A DNA stretch of 64,000 nt, taken from contig JAIPJS010000002.1 in the NCBI GenBank assembly GCA_021734025.1, forward strand, positions 310,001 to 374,000. Reading direction: 5' to 3'. This document shows positions 1 to 7,699 of the stretch, in pieces (the first letter of the stretch is position 1; each line of letters starts with the position of its first letter). The DNA comes from Candidatus Neomarinimicrobiota bacterium (lineage in GTDB: Bacteria; Fidelibacterota; JAANXI01). A program made the translations under genes and the position numbers. The notes beneath the pieces were generated by a model. That model searched no databases. It was not told the DNA's origin and saw only the letters and a program-made list of their open reading frames with translations.

Positions 1-373
1 GTCTCCTCTAAACTCACAGAATTACACAGCCTTATTGCATTGATAATATTACGATTTCTCCGATGGTATTGCAAACCGATTGTTGGTTTCTCCGCCGAGT
101 GTACAGACATAAGAACGGGATAGAAAATGAATGTCGAATTTGCTATGGAAAGCCCTCATCCGAGGAATGACTGGTGCTGCCTGTCGGTGACCGCTCCCAG
201 CGTCGCCGACAGTGAATGCTGAATTCACAAAAACCGTCACCGACGCTACAAGCGATCGGTGACGGGAGAATCGGGATCGCCATGGAATGAGATTCCAAGG
301 CTACAGGAGCCTCGCAATCTCATTGCGAGGTGCTAATTGGAAATTCGAGATTCGAGGCTATTTGGTGGAATAC
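1..373. repeat. Intergenic cluster of palindromic repeat elements
   Basis: No credible gene. The spacer holds four hairpins. Two larger ones (181-212 and 234-265) are inverted copies of one family: arms CYGTCRSCGA / TCRSYGACRG around an inner CGCT/AGCG helix with a single bulged base. Two short ones follow in tandem (279-301 and 309-331): arms of about 10 bp with the form GCCNNNNAAT / ATTNNNNGGC and a 3-base loop. Related copies occur at 10906-10973 and 26349-26405. The layout resembles REP/BIME units of other bacteria. What they do here is unknown. Confidence 0.7.
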
Positions 374-1690
374 TCAGATTTCAGCATTCATAGCTGCCAA
401 AATCTTTGGCGTGATGTCTTCAATACTTTCGATAGCATTGAAGTCGAAATTATCAGGGAGGTTACAGCCAATCAATGTAGCATCCCGGTAGGTATGTGTT
501 CCGGTCAGCACATCTCTGCGGGCGACGGTATCGATTTTCACGCTCCCCTTCAGATCGAACCCCGGATTATTCAGTACGATGAGGTCCGGCGCCTGAGATA
601 GTTCGGGACCGGAGTAGATCTCTTCCGGGAGATAAACTTTTTCAATCGGATTAACCATATTACCGGCATCGTCTCGAATCCGAATTTCATCCGCGAGTCT
701 GATTCTGAGTTCGTCGCGATATTTCCGGAATTCGTCGCCATCCTCAATCCAGCCGTGACGAAACCGGCCGGATCGGTTCAGGTAGATGCGACCGGGGTCG
801 AGGGCGAAGGCGATTGATTCCGGCGCCATATCTTCCAGCGATTCCGGCGATTCTGTTGTGAATTCGAGGTATCCCTGTATCTGCAGCCAAGCGTTCAGAT
901 TTAGCTCCTTCTCTATGCCGGTAAAACCATGGTCAGAGAGGATAATTATGCCGGTATCTTCGCCGGCTTTATCAGTGAGCGTTCCAACTGCACCATCAAG
1001 AATATGATAGAATTCCATCACCTGGGCATGGTATTGATGCCCCTCATCAACCACTGCATCCCAGAGATAGTGCTGGAGTCGATCCGTTCCGGTGAAAACA
1101 GCCATAATAATATCCCAGGATTCCCTATCCCAGAGATAGTGGATCGTTTCGACGCGCCGCTCGAGTACCCGGAACAGATCCTCCATGAATTTGTCCATAT
1201 CTTCACGGGCTAACCAGGCATCTACATCAACGGAATAGTCCAAATCTTTCAGTGCGGGAAGGAGCGACTTCGGCCAGACCGCTTTCTGCAGGTCCGGCGT
1301 CACGAACCCGGAGATTAACACGCCGTCGACTTCCCTGGCGGGATAGGTCTGCGGGACGTTGATGACTAATGACTTCTTCCTGGAATCAGAGAGCCGCTCC
1401 CAAAGCGTCGGTGCTTTAATATCATTGGAATCCAGGAAATGAAGGGAATAGTTATCGGACCTGGCCTCGAAAAAACCGTACACGCCATGTGTACCGGGAT
1501 TGGTACCGGTCATAAAACTGGCCCACGCGGTGGAGGAGACATCCGGTATTGAGCTGTTTATGGATGCGCTGTGGCCAGCCTGGATCAAGCGGTTCAGATT
1601 TGGTGTCACTCCCGATTGACACAAATCTGCGAGCAAGGAATACGGCAAACCATCCAGCCCGATGACGAGAAATTCGGGGTCAGGCATCAC
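374..1690 (-). CDS. Alkaline phosphatase superfamily hydrolase (type I phosphodiesterase/nucleotide pyrophosphatase-like)
   Basis: A 438-residue soluble protein of the alkaline phosphatase fold, type I phosphodiesterase/nucleotide pyrophosphatase branch, which hydrolyses phosphoesters with two metal ions. Visible signatures: the metal-binding VIGLDG at residues 9-14 (Asp13), the nucleophile region SSTAWASFMTG near residue 53, TDRLQHYLW near 202 and the metal-binding SDHGF near 250. These sit in the order usual for the family. No signal peptide or membrane segment is seen, so it is probably cytoplasmic. Bacterial relatives are often annotated as acting on nucleotides or phospholipid head groups; the substrate cannot be read here. 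It lies 59 bp downstream of a small membrane-protein gene on the same strand and may share its transcript. Confidence 0.85.
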   Translation of the reverse strand: MMPDPEFLVIGLDGLPYSLLADLCQSGVTPNLNRLIQAGHSASINSSIPDVSSTAWASFMTGTNPGTHGVYGFFEARSDNYSLHFLDSNDIKAPTLWERLSDSRKKSLVINVPQTYPAREVDGVLISGFVTPDLQKAVWPKSLLPALKDLDYSVDVDAWLAREDMDKFMEDLFRVLERRVETIHYLWDRESWDIIMAVFTGTDRLQHYLWDAVVDEGHQYHAQVMEFYHILDGAVGTLTDKAGEDTGIIILSDHGFTGIEKELNLNAWLQIQGYLEFTTESPESLEDMAPESIAFALDPGRIYLNRSGRFRHGWIEDGDEFRKYRDELRIRLADEIRIRDDAGNMVNPIEKVYLPEEIYSGPELSQAPDLIVLNNPGFDLKGSVKIDTVARRDVLTGTHTYRDATLIGCNLPDNFDFNAIESIEDITPKILAAMNAEI

Positions 1691-1749
1691 AATTTTTTCG
1701 CATGGGTAACTCAGGCTGAATCGACCACGGCATCATTGAAAAAATGCCT

Positions 1750-1971
1750 TTACAGTGAATGTGGAATCCGGTGAAAGTGGAATCGAATGACAATCTGCCG
1801 AAGCAGCTTCTTCAGACAATCGACTCCGACGTTTATCCACTGCCGGACAGATCCCGGATGGTTCCGCAGCCACTGAATGCCTGCAAACGCCAGGGCCAGC
1901 GCAGCAAAGAACAGCATAAGTGCGCCGAAGAAGAGCAGGACCTCATTTTGTGCAGCTGGTGAAACGCCCAT
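1750..1971 (-). CDS. Small single-pass membrane protein, unknown function
   Basis: A 73-residue protein with one strong hydrophobic segment (about residues 10-31, Leu/Ala/Phe-rich) followed by a basic, His/Arg-rich tail, suggesting an inner-membrane anchor with a cytoplasmic C-terminus. I do not recognise a family. Support for a real gene is mainly translational: a near-perfect Shine-Dalgarno (GAGGAGGGAG) lies immediately upstream of the ATG at good spacing. It is flanked on the same strand by glutathione peroxidase (15 bp upstream) and the phosphatase-superfamily gene, consistent with one transcription unit. Short length and lack of homology are the main doubts. Confidence 0.55.
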   Translation of the reverse strand: MGVSPAAQNEVLLFFGALMLFFAALALAFAGIQWLRNHPGSVRQWINVGVDCLKKLLRQIVIRFHFHRIPHSL

Positions 1972-1986
1972 TACTCCCTCCTCGAT

Positions 1987-2589
1987 TCAGGAAGACTGAA
2001 GTGCGTTTTTTATAGATTTTATCACTTTATCGCTCTGAGGCTTATCTTTGGATTTAAACCGGTTCAATATCTGACCGTCTTTTCCGATGAGAAACTTGTT
2101 GAAATTCCAGGTAATCTCACCGGCAAATTCCGGGTTGGTTTCCTCGCTGGTGAGGTAAGTATAGAGCGGATGCTGGTCCTCTCCTTTTACGGAAATCTTG
2201 GAGAACATGGGAAAGGTCACCCCGTAATTAGTGGAGCAGAACTCCTGGATGTCGCTGTCGGTTCCGGGCTCCTGGTTGGCAAAGTTATTCGCAGGAAATC
2301 CCAGTACCGCAAATCCCTGCTCCGAGTATTTTTCATAGATCTCCTGCAACCCTTCGTACTGGGGTGTAAACCCACATTTACTCGCCACGTTCACCACCAA
2401 CAAGACTTTGCCGTGGAATTCCGACAGGCTCAAGCTGTCGCCGGTGATGGTCTCCATGGTGAAATCATGGACGGAGGAGGGTGATTCTGCTGATATCCGG
2501 GCCACGCCCAGAATTCCAACCAGAATTAACGTTAGTGTCAGTTTTGGTATGTATTGTAAATATTTCATTGGGTTTCCCGAGTTTTTCAT
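1987..2589 (-). CDS. Glutathione peroxidase family protein, exported
   Basis: A thiol peroxidase of the Cys-glutathione-peroxidase family that reduces hydroperoxides. The protein has an N-terminal hydrophobic export segment (roughly residues 12-34 from the start used) and then a complete peroxidase domain. It shows NVASKCGFTP with the peroxidatic Cys near residue 72 (Cys, not selenocysteine), the family Gln in GFPANNFANQEPG, and the late WNFNKFL motif with the conserved Trp/Asn. Most bacterial homologues are cytoplasmic, so the leader points to a periplasmic form. The start is uncertain: ATGs at 2589 and 2568 both keep the leader, and neither has a strong ribosome site. The longer reading to 2640 adds a poor signal-peptide N-terminus. 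Confidence 0.88.
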   Translation of the reverse strand: MKNSGNPMKYLQYIPKLTLTLILVGILGVARISAESPSSVHDFTMETITGDSLSLSEFHGKVLLVVNVASKCGFTPQYEGLQEIYEKYSEQGFAVLGFPANNFANQEPGTDSDIQEFCSTNYGVTFPMFSKISVKGEDQHPLYTYLTSEETNPEFAGEITWNFNKFLIGKDGQILNRFKSKDKPQSDKVIKSIKNALQSS

Positions 2590-2709
2590 TACCGGTAAAA
2601 TGGTACGCGGATGAATGCTCGTTACGTAATTGTTGAACATCTACCGCTTGTTTAATCTACGGAAGTCCAGGAAATAATCAAATGTGAGGATACCGGAAGG
2701 GCCAATGAG

Positions 2710-3180
2710 TTATTCAGGATACTTTCCCAGCATCTTCCAGACGGCGGTGTGAATTTTGTGAAAAAACGGCGCTTCCGGGATGAACATATATGGGCAGTAT
2801 CCGGGTACCACATCAATACTGTTTTGGTGGCAGTATTGGAGCGCGTCGGAGAGAACGTCTTTGGCGCCGGAAATCCCGTATAGCCAGATTCGCTCAATGC
2901 CAGTCTGGGGTGCTTCCGCGATGGCCTTCAGGGTTTGGTCATCCGGGGTCAGTACCAACAGTTGCGAGACCGGCGGTGTAATACCGGTGAGCGAATTATA
3001 GCAGATCTGGCCGTCAATTTCGTCGGTGTTTGGATTGATGGGTAGCACATCGTATCCGAACTTACGCAGGTCACTGAACAGCGTACGCGAAAAATGCTTC
3101 GGTTCCCGCGAGACGCCCGCCAAAGCGAAACGGTTCTCTGCCAAAAATTCCCGAATGACTTGCTGGACCGGTTTATCCAT
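2710..3180 (-). CDS. CoA-binding Rossmann-fold protein (YccU-like)
   Basis: A 156-residue protein of the CoA-binding domain family (PF13380 type, like E. coli YccU). The single Rossmann fold starts at FALAGVSREPKHFSR with the glycine-rich loop, followed by GYDVLPINPN, LLVLTPDD and GIERIWLYG, all typical of succinyl-CoA-synthetase-like CoA-binding domains. The C-terminal VVPGYCPYMF is also characteristic. No ligase or acetyltransferase domain is attached, so it is the small stand-alone form whose physiological role is not established. The start at 3180 was chosen because AAGGAGGGG precedes it by a few bases; a longer reading to 3216 lacks one. Confidence 0.85.
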   Translation of the reverse strand: MDKPVQQVIREFLAENRFALAGVSREPKHFSRTLFSDLRKFGYDVLPINPNTDEIDGQICYNSLTGITPPVSQLLVLTPDDQTLKAIAEAPQTGIERIWLYGISGAKDVLSDALQYCHQNSIDVVPGYCPYMFIPEAPFFHKIHTAVWKMLGKYPE

Positions 3181-3414
3181 GAGCCCCTCCTTATATTCTC
3201 TTGAGTCAACTAGCAAAATCTTTGCCAGCCATATCCGGCATAGTTCATATATTCGCTCAATTCCTGCTATGACAGGATTTGCACAATTTTCCTGAAGAAA
3301 TATAAAGCATCCTTGGTTACCAATTTTCTAACTTTTAGTATCATCGTTCCCGGATTTGTTGAAGACGATCATAGTTTCTATCTTTAAAAAAACGAACGCG
3401 TGAGGGAAATACTG

Positions 3415-4080
3415 ATGACTTTTATAAATCGTCTATTCTCATTAATCGCCATGATCCTTCTTTTGGCCTTCACAGCCCATGACACATATGCACAGACCAC
3501 CGGAGAGAATACCGCCCTGGATGAAAAAGTGCAGAAGTTCCTGGACAGCCATGAAGGGCGTTGGCATAACCTGAATGTCCCCCCGGAAGATGGCCAGCTA
3601 TTGTATGACCTGATTGTCGAGAATGGATACACCCGTGCGCTGGAAATCGGGACCTCCACGGGTCACTCGGCTATCTGGATGGCCTGGGCACTGAGCAAAA
3701 CCGGCGGTAAACTGATTACTATCGAAATAAACGACCGGCGATATAAGGAAGCCCTGCAGAACTTCGAGGAAGCTGGGCTTTCGGAGTATATCGATGCGCG
3801 GCTGGCTGATGCCCATGAATTAGTTCCGGCGCTAGAAGGACCGTTTGATTTTGTCTTTTCCGATGCAGATAAGGGGTGGTACCTGAACTATTTTAAGGCC
3901 ATCGATCCGAAACTGGAAGTCGGCGGCTGTTTTACTGCCCACAATATGTCGATGCGCCGGCGCGGGGTGACCGGAGTACAGGAGTTTTATCAACACGTCT
4001 CCAATTTGCCAAACTATGATACCACAATTGAGTGGGCCAGCCGGTCGGGAGTATCAGTAAGTTACAAAACGCGCGAATAG
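3415..4080 (+). CDS. Exported class I SAM-dependent O-methyltransferase
   Basis: A 221-residue protein with a cleavable signal peptide (hydrophobic IAMILLLAFTA, cleavage likely after TYA) and a class I methyltransferase domain. Motif I is ALEIGTSTGHSAIWMA; the acidic ribose-binding residue lies in LITIEIND and a downstream Asp pair in FVFSDADKGWY. These match the catechol/caffeoyl-CoA O-methyltransferase type (Methyltransf_3/24). Export is unusual because S-adenosylmethionine is cytoplasmic, although exported homologues of this type recur in FCB genomes; the substrate is unknown. ATG at 3415 is preferred over GTG at 3400 because GAGGGA lies 8 nt upstream of it. The FAD reductase gene follows after 49 bp on the same strand. 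Confidence 0.8.
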   Translation: MTFINRLFSLIAMILLLAFTAHDTYAQTTGENTALDEKVQKFLDSHEGRWHNLNVPPEDGQLLYDLIVENGYTRALEIGTSTGHSAIWMAWALSKTGGKLITIEINDRRYKEALQNFEEAGLSEYIDARLADAHELVPALEGPFDFVFSDADKGWYLNYFKAIDPKLEVGGCFTAHNMSMRRRGVTGVQEFYQHVSNLPNYDTTIEWASRSGVSVSYKTRE

Positions 4081-4129
4081 AAATTTAAGAGTAGAGCCTT
4101 AGAAATTTATCAAACCGGGAGAATGACAG

Positions 4130-5317
4130 ATGCGTAAATATACCTATCTGATTATTGGTGGTGGTATGACAGCCGATGCAGCGATTCGTGGCATTCGTCA
4201 GGTGGATTCAGCCGAACCTGTCGGATTACTGAGTGCAGAGAATCATTTACCGTACAACCGCCCCCCTCTCTCCAAAGGGCTCTGGACGGGTATGGACGAG
4301 GAGAAAATCTGGCGGCACACCGACTCTCAAGATGCGGATATTCATCTGGAAACGGTTGCGGACTCGATCAACCCTGTGGAGAAAATCGTTACTGATTCCT
4401 CGGGGAACCAGTATGGCTACGAGAAACTGCTGCTGGCCACAGGCGGTTCGCCAATCCAGCTGCCGGATTCACCGGACGGGGTCATCTACTTCCGCGATCT
4501 CGACGATTATCAAACATTGCGGAAACTTACCGAGCAAAAGGATGCATTTACGGTAATCGGTGGCGGATTTATCGGTTCTGAAATCGCTGCCGCCCTGCAC
4601 ATGCAGGATAAAGACGTAACGATCATTTTCCCGGAGGACGGCATTGGCGACCGGATCTTCCCCGAAGAACTCTCAAATCATTTGAATGAGTATTACGCTG
4701 AAAAAGGCGTTCGGGTGCGGACAGGTGAACTCGCTGATTCCATTCAGAAAAAGGATGAGGAGTACGTCATCCAGACCGACTCTGGTGATACGCTGACTAC
4801 CGACGTGGTCGTGGCGGGACTCGGTATTCGTCCCAACACCGGACTGGCCGAATCCGCCGGACTCGATATCAATGATGGCATCCTGGTGGACAAAAATTGC
4901 CGGACGTCCCATCCGGATATCTTTGCTGCCGGCGATGTAGCCAGGTTCTTCAATTCTGCACTGGAAGAACAGATTCGTGTGGAGCATGAGGAAAACGCCA
5001 ACATCCAGGGGATGATTGCCGGAGTGAATATGGCCGGTGCCGACCGGGAGTACGACTATCTCCCCTTCTTTTATTCCGATCTGTTTGACTATGGATACGA
5101 GGCAGTCGGACGCACTTCCAGCGAATTAGACATTGTAACCGACTGGGATGAAAAGTTCGATTCCGGCGTATTTTATTACCTTGATGAGAACAGGGTCAAA
5201 GGCATCCTGCTCTGGAATACCTGGGGACAGATTGAACATGCCAGAGAACTAATCGGATTTCACTCTCCGATTGCGGCAGAAGACCTGATGGGACGACTGC
5301 CGAAAGAAGGTAAATAA
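4130..5317 (+). CDS. FAD/NAD(P)H-dependent ferredoxin reductase-like oxidoreductase (AIF family)
   Basis: A 395-residue flavoprotein of the pyridine nucleotide-disulfide oxidoreductase superfamily, in the branch of oxygenase-coupled ferredoxin reductases and apoptosis-inducing factor. The N-terminal FAD site is YLIIGGGMTADAA; PYNRPPLSK is the characteristic AIF/ferredoxin-reductase motif; the NAD(P)H-binding fold begins at TVIGGGFIGSEIAA; the second FAD contact is DIFAAGDVARF. No CxxC redox pair is present, so it transfers electrons rather than reducing disulfides directly. No ferredoxin or oxygenase gene is nearby to identify the partner. GGGAG lies 8 nt before the ATG. The stop codon runs straight into a degenerate AGTGTTC-type repeat. 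Confidence 0.88.
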   Translation: MRKYTYLIIGGGMTADAAIRGIRQVDSAEPVGLLSAENHLPYNRPPLSKGLWTGMDEEKIWRHTDSQDADIHLETVADSINPVEKIVTDSSGNQYGYEKLLLATGGSPIQLPDSPDGVIYFRDLDDYQTLRKLTEQKDAFTVIGGGFIGSEIAAALHMQDKDVTIIFPEDGIGDRIFPEELSNHLNEYYAEKGVRVRTGELADSIQKKDEEYVIQTDSGDTLTTDVVVAGLGIRPNTGLAESAGLDINDGILVDKNCRTSHPDIFAAGDVARFFNSALEEQIRVEHEENANIQGMIAGVNMAGADREYDYLPFFYSDLFDYGYEAVGRTSSELDIVTDWDEKFDSGVFYYLDENRVKGILLWNTWGQIEHARELIGFHSPIAAEDLMGRLPKEGK

Positions 5318-5352
5318 AGTGTTAAAGTGTTCAGGTATTCAAGTGTTCAAGT
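5318..5352 (+). repeat. Degenerate AAGTGTTC-type short repeat behind a stop codon
   Basis: About four imperfect copies of an 8-9 base unit (AAAGTGTTA, AAGTGTTCAGG, TATTCAAGTGTTCAAG) begin directly at the stop codon of the FAD reductase gene. A 14-base core (GTATTCAAGTGTTC) recurs behind the GH28 stop codon (39125-39159, other strand), and looser copies lie near 12870 and 31705. Confidence 0.6.
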
Positions 5353-5416
5353 TGGGGGGATCTTAGCGTTCTTAATTCCGGTGGGACCCATTGGAGTGGC
5401 TCTTCAGGAAATTCAT

Positions 5417-6172
5417 TTATATCAAAGAGGACGCCAACCGAACATACAGAGCAGCTATAAACGCCAATAACAACGATACCAACGTTCCAATCAGGAAATA
5501 CTCGGCGAAATCCCGGTTCTTAAACTCACGATAGCGTGCGATAGATTTTACCGCGATAACGAACATTACGCCGGCGTAGTATCCGAAGACCAGGAGAAAG
5601 TAAATTAGCGTCCGTTCCAGGTATCCGATCAGCCGGCCCCGGTTGTATTCGTCTTCATCGGTCTGGTTATTTTGGTCCACCGGTTCGGCGCTGATACGTG
5701 CCAGTATGTCCCGGATCAACACCGTGCTCTCCCGCAGCGTAAAGAGAAATCCGGTGATGACCAGCAGTATGAATTTCAACATCTCTGGCGATCGAATTGC
5801 CGAGAGCAACGTAAGGTTTTCTCCAAAATCGACAAGCGCATCCGATAGCGGATTAGCGGAATTCGGACTGATCTCCACAAGATACCGGAGCAGTGACGGG
5901 AAGGCGATCAGCACAAGTAGCAAGCCCAAAAAGAAACTCGGCCGGGCGCCGTCTCTCATCCAGATCAGGTCATACATCAGGAGCAGTCCCCCAGCGAGGA
6001 TAAGCATAAAAGTCTGCTCGAACCCGGGCAACGTGATGCCAAGGAAAATGTATATTCCCAGCCGAAACAGCGCGACAAATACGGGTGCTCCATATTCCGG
6101 AAACTGGTTCCGGCGGATAGCCAACCGGCCGAGGAAAAAGCCCAGTACCAGGTAGATCTCAATGAGCGTCAT
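5417..6172 (-). CDS. Polytopic membrane protein, partner of SatD (DUF3307-like C-terminus)
   Basis: A 251-residue inner-membrane protein with about seven hydrophobic segments. The C-terminal stretch, with RLIGYLERTLIYFLLVFG, then AVKSIARYREF and AEYFLIGTLVS, resembles the end of DUF3307 proteins, which are often encoded beside SatD regulators. The N-terminal half does not show the usual DUF3307 opening and I cannot assign it. Its start overlaps the end of satD by 14 bp, so the two are almost certainly co-transcribed and translationally coupled. Function is unknown; the pairing suggests a membrane component controlled by, or signalling to, the SatD protein. Confidence 0.75.
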   Translation of the reverse strand: MTLIEIYLVLGFFLGRLAIRRNQFPEYGAPVFVALFRLGIYIFLGITLPGFEQTFMLILAGGLLLMYDLIWMRDGARPSFFLGLLLVLIAFPSLLRYLVEISPNSANPLSDALVDFGENLTLLSAIRSPEMLKFILLVITGFLFTLRESTVLIRDILARISAEPVDQNNQTDEDEYNRGRLIGYLERTLIYFLLVFGYYAGVMFVIAVKSIARYREFKNRDFAEYFLIGTLVSLLLAFIAALYVRLASSLI

Positions 6173-6812
6173 TTTGCTCTCCGATCAGCGTGTTCAGATA
6201 AAACTCTATCGTCTTCTCAGTCTTCAAAACAAGTGCTGTGTCCGGGTGCGAAAGGTTTTGTGAAATTGCCGGCTGGGAAATGCCTAAGCGCTTTTCCAAA
6301 TCGGCCTGTTTATCCCCCAGGCGATGGTAGTGTAGAATGTTCAATCTGCGAAATTTCCACTGCCTGATTATCCGGTCTATCCAAGCGCAGTGTAGGTCAA
6401 GGATATCACTGGTTGCTATATCTCCCTGAAAGCAGAGGTGACGATCCTCCTGCTTTGCGTTTTCCAGTGCTTCCCGAGCGTTGTGGAAAGCGCTACCGTC
6501 CATCCCGATAGCGGATTGATTATTTATCGGGGTTTCGATATCCCCCAGTCCCAGCGCGAACCGCACCTCGATTGGCTCATCTCCTGCCCGGAGTTGTATC
6601 TGGGCTTGATGGATGATGGCAAAGAGTTGTGATGCGTTTGCGAGTACCCCCTGGAATTCATCTCCAAGCGTGACCGTCAGCGGCGAGAGGAATGCGCCGG
6701 AGTATTCACTATTTATTTCGTTAATCACCCCTTTAAAAAGATTCTGCGCACGACTTCTATTGGAGAGTTCTCTGGAATTAATAATGTCGCCAAGCAATAC
6801 GAAATGGGACAT
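6159..6812 (-). CDS. SatD family protein, probable DNA-binding regulator
   Basis: A 217-residue protein matching the SatD family, named from the acid-tolerance sat operon of Streptococcus mutans. The N-terminus carries the family opening FVLLGDIINSREL, followed by a region with LTVTLGDEFQG and RFALGLGDI that resembles the nucleotide-cyclase-like fold of the family. The C-terminus has a helix-turn-helix (KRLGISQPAISQNL, about residues 175-190), indicating DNA binding. It overlaps the downstream membrane-protein gene. The AT-rich leader carries repeated TACTTAT motifs that could be autoregulatory sites. A Shine-Dalgarno AGGA lies 7 nt before the ATG. The biochemical role of SatD proteins is not settled. 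Confidence 0.85.
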   Translation of the reverse strand: MSHFVLLGDIINSRELSNRSRAQNLFKGVINEINSEYSGAFLSPLTVTLGDEFQGVLANASQLFAIIHQAQIQLRAGDEPIEVRFALGLGDIETPINNQSAIGMDGSAFHNAREALENAKQEDRHLCFQGDIATSDILDLHCAWIDRIIRQWKFRRLNILHYHRLGDKQADLEKRLGISQPAISQNLSHPDTALVLKTEKTIEFYLNTLIGEQNDAH

Positions 6813-6825
6813 AGGTACATCCTAT

Positions 6826-6875
6826 ATAAGTAATCAGTTTATATTAGTATAATAATAAGTATTTATCTTATATAT
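6826..6875 (-). promoter_or_regulatory. AT-rich satD promoter with direct repeats, possible operator
   Basis: The leader of satD holds two identical TACTTAT heptamers (minus strand) at 6826-6832 and 6855-6861, spaced 29 bp or close to three helical turns. The distal one is also half of an ATAAG-N7-CTTAT inverted repeat. A TATACT box lies between the heptamers. The placement suits binding of the HTH domain of SatD itself, but no site for this family is known to me. Confidence 0.35.
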
Positions 6876-6939
6876 GCAAGGGATTATTTGTTCCCTGCAC
6901 ATAAAGCTGGTTATGTACACTAAAAAAACGAGGTTTTTA

Positions 6940-6994
6940 AACAAAAAAATAAGAGGAGTAGCTATAATATCTAAATTATAACCACTCCTCTTAT
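6940..6994 (-). terminator. Rho-independent terminator of the thioredoxin-fold operon
   Basis: On the minus strand an 11-bp stem (ATAAGAGGAGT / ACTCCTCTTAT), extended internally by TATAAT/ATTATA, is followed by a run of seven T residues. It lies about 70 bp behind the stop codon of the minus-strand gene ending at 7065. A second GC-richer hairpin (about 7002-7040) sits just before it. Confidence 0.8.
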
Positions 6995-7064
6995 AAATGT
7001 GCCCTGTCAACCCCTGGAAGAATTTGGAGGCTGACCAGGGTTTTGGATCATATTTATTGTCGGT

Positions 7065-7679
7065 TTAGGCTTCCCGGAACTTGATGGTGCAGCCCAGCGC
7101 CTTGGTCTTCTTCTGGGGAACTTCTTTCCCGTTGACGACAGCTTCCAGCGCCGTCTTCAGATACTGCTCTTCCACTTCTTTGGGATTATGGGCGTTGTCA
7201 TCGATAGTCCCGTGGTAGACCAGTTCACCAGAGGCATTGAATAAAAAGGCTTCCGGGGTCCGGGTCGCGTCAAAGGCTCTCGCCACGTCAGAGGTTTCGT
7301 CCATCACGTACGGGAAATCGTATCCCTTTTCATCCGCCCGTTTCTTCATGGCGGAAAAGCTGTCGGCTGGTTTCTGTTCGGGATCGTTGGAATTGATCAG
7401 GATTACTCCAACCCCTTTATCCTGGAAGGAATTCCCCATTTCTACGATCCGCTCTTCCCAAGCCTGTACCCAGGGACAGGAATTACACGAGAAAATAACC
7501 AGGGTTCCATTTTCGCCGGCGACATCACTAATTGAGACCGCCTCTCCGACGGCATTCTTCATTTCCACGTCCGTCTTCGGCGCTTTTTCACCAATATCGA
7601 GCGCCAGCACCGGTGCGGCAATGGCGATAGCCACAACAGCAATGACAAACGCAAAAAGTGTCGATTGTATTTTTTTCAT
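7065..7679 (-). CDS. Exported thioredoxin-fold redoxin with CxxC
   Basis: A 204-residue envelope protein: signal peptide (residues 1-26, hydrophobic FVIAVVAIAIAAPVLA), then an AhpC/TSA-like redoxin domain. The active-site motif CNSCPW (Cys65, Cys68) lies where thioredoxins have WCGPC. RTPEAFLF supplies the cis-proline-like loop (here Thr-Pro before the ligand-facing strand) and GELVYHGTIDD follows. This corresponds to the DUF899-like/resA-type redoxins often annotated thioredoxin family protein. It probably handles disulfides or peroxides in the periplasm. It is 20 bp downstream of the TlpA-like lipoprotein gene, so the two form an operon closed by the terminator at 6940-6994. Ribosome site CGGAGGATAGT precedes the ATG. 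Confidence 0.87.
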   Translation of the reverse strand: MKKIQSTLFAFVIAVVAIAIAAPVLALDIGEKAPKTDVEMKNAVGEAVSISDVAGENGTLVIFSCNSCPWVQAWEERIVEMGNSFQDKGVGVILINSNDPEQKPADSFSAMKKRADEKGYDFPYVMDETSDVARAFDATRTPEAFLFNASGELVYHGTIDDNAHNPKEVEEQYLKTALEAVVNGKEVPQKKTKALGCTIKFREA

Positions 7680-7699
7680 ACTATCCTCCGTTATTTCGT

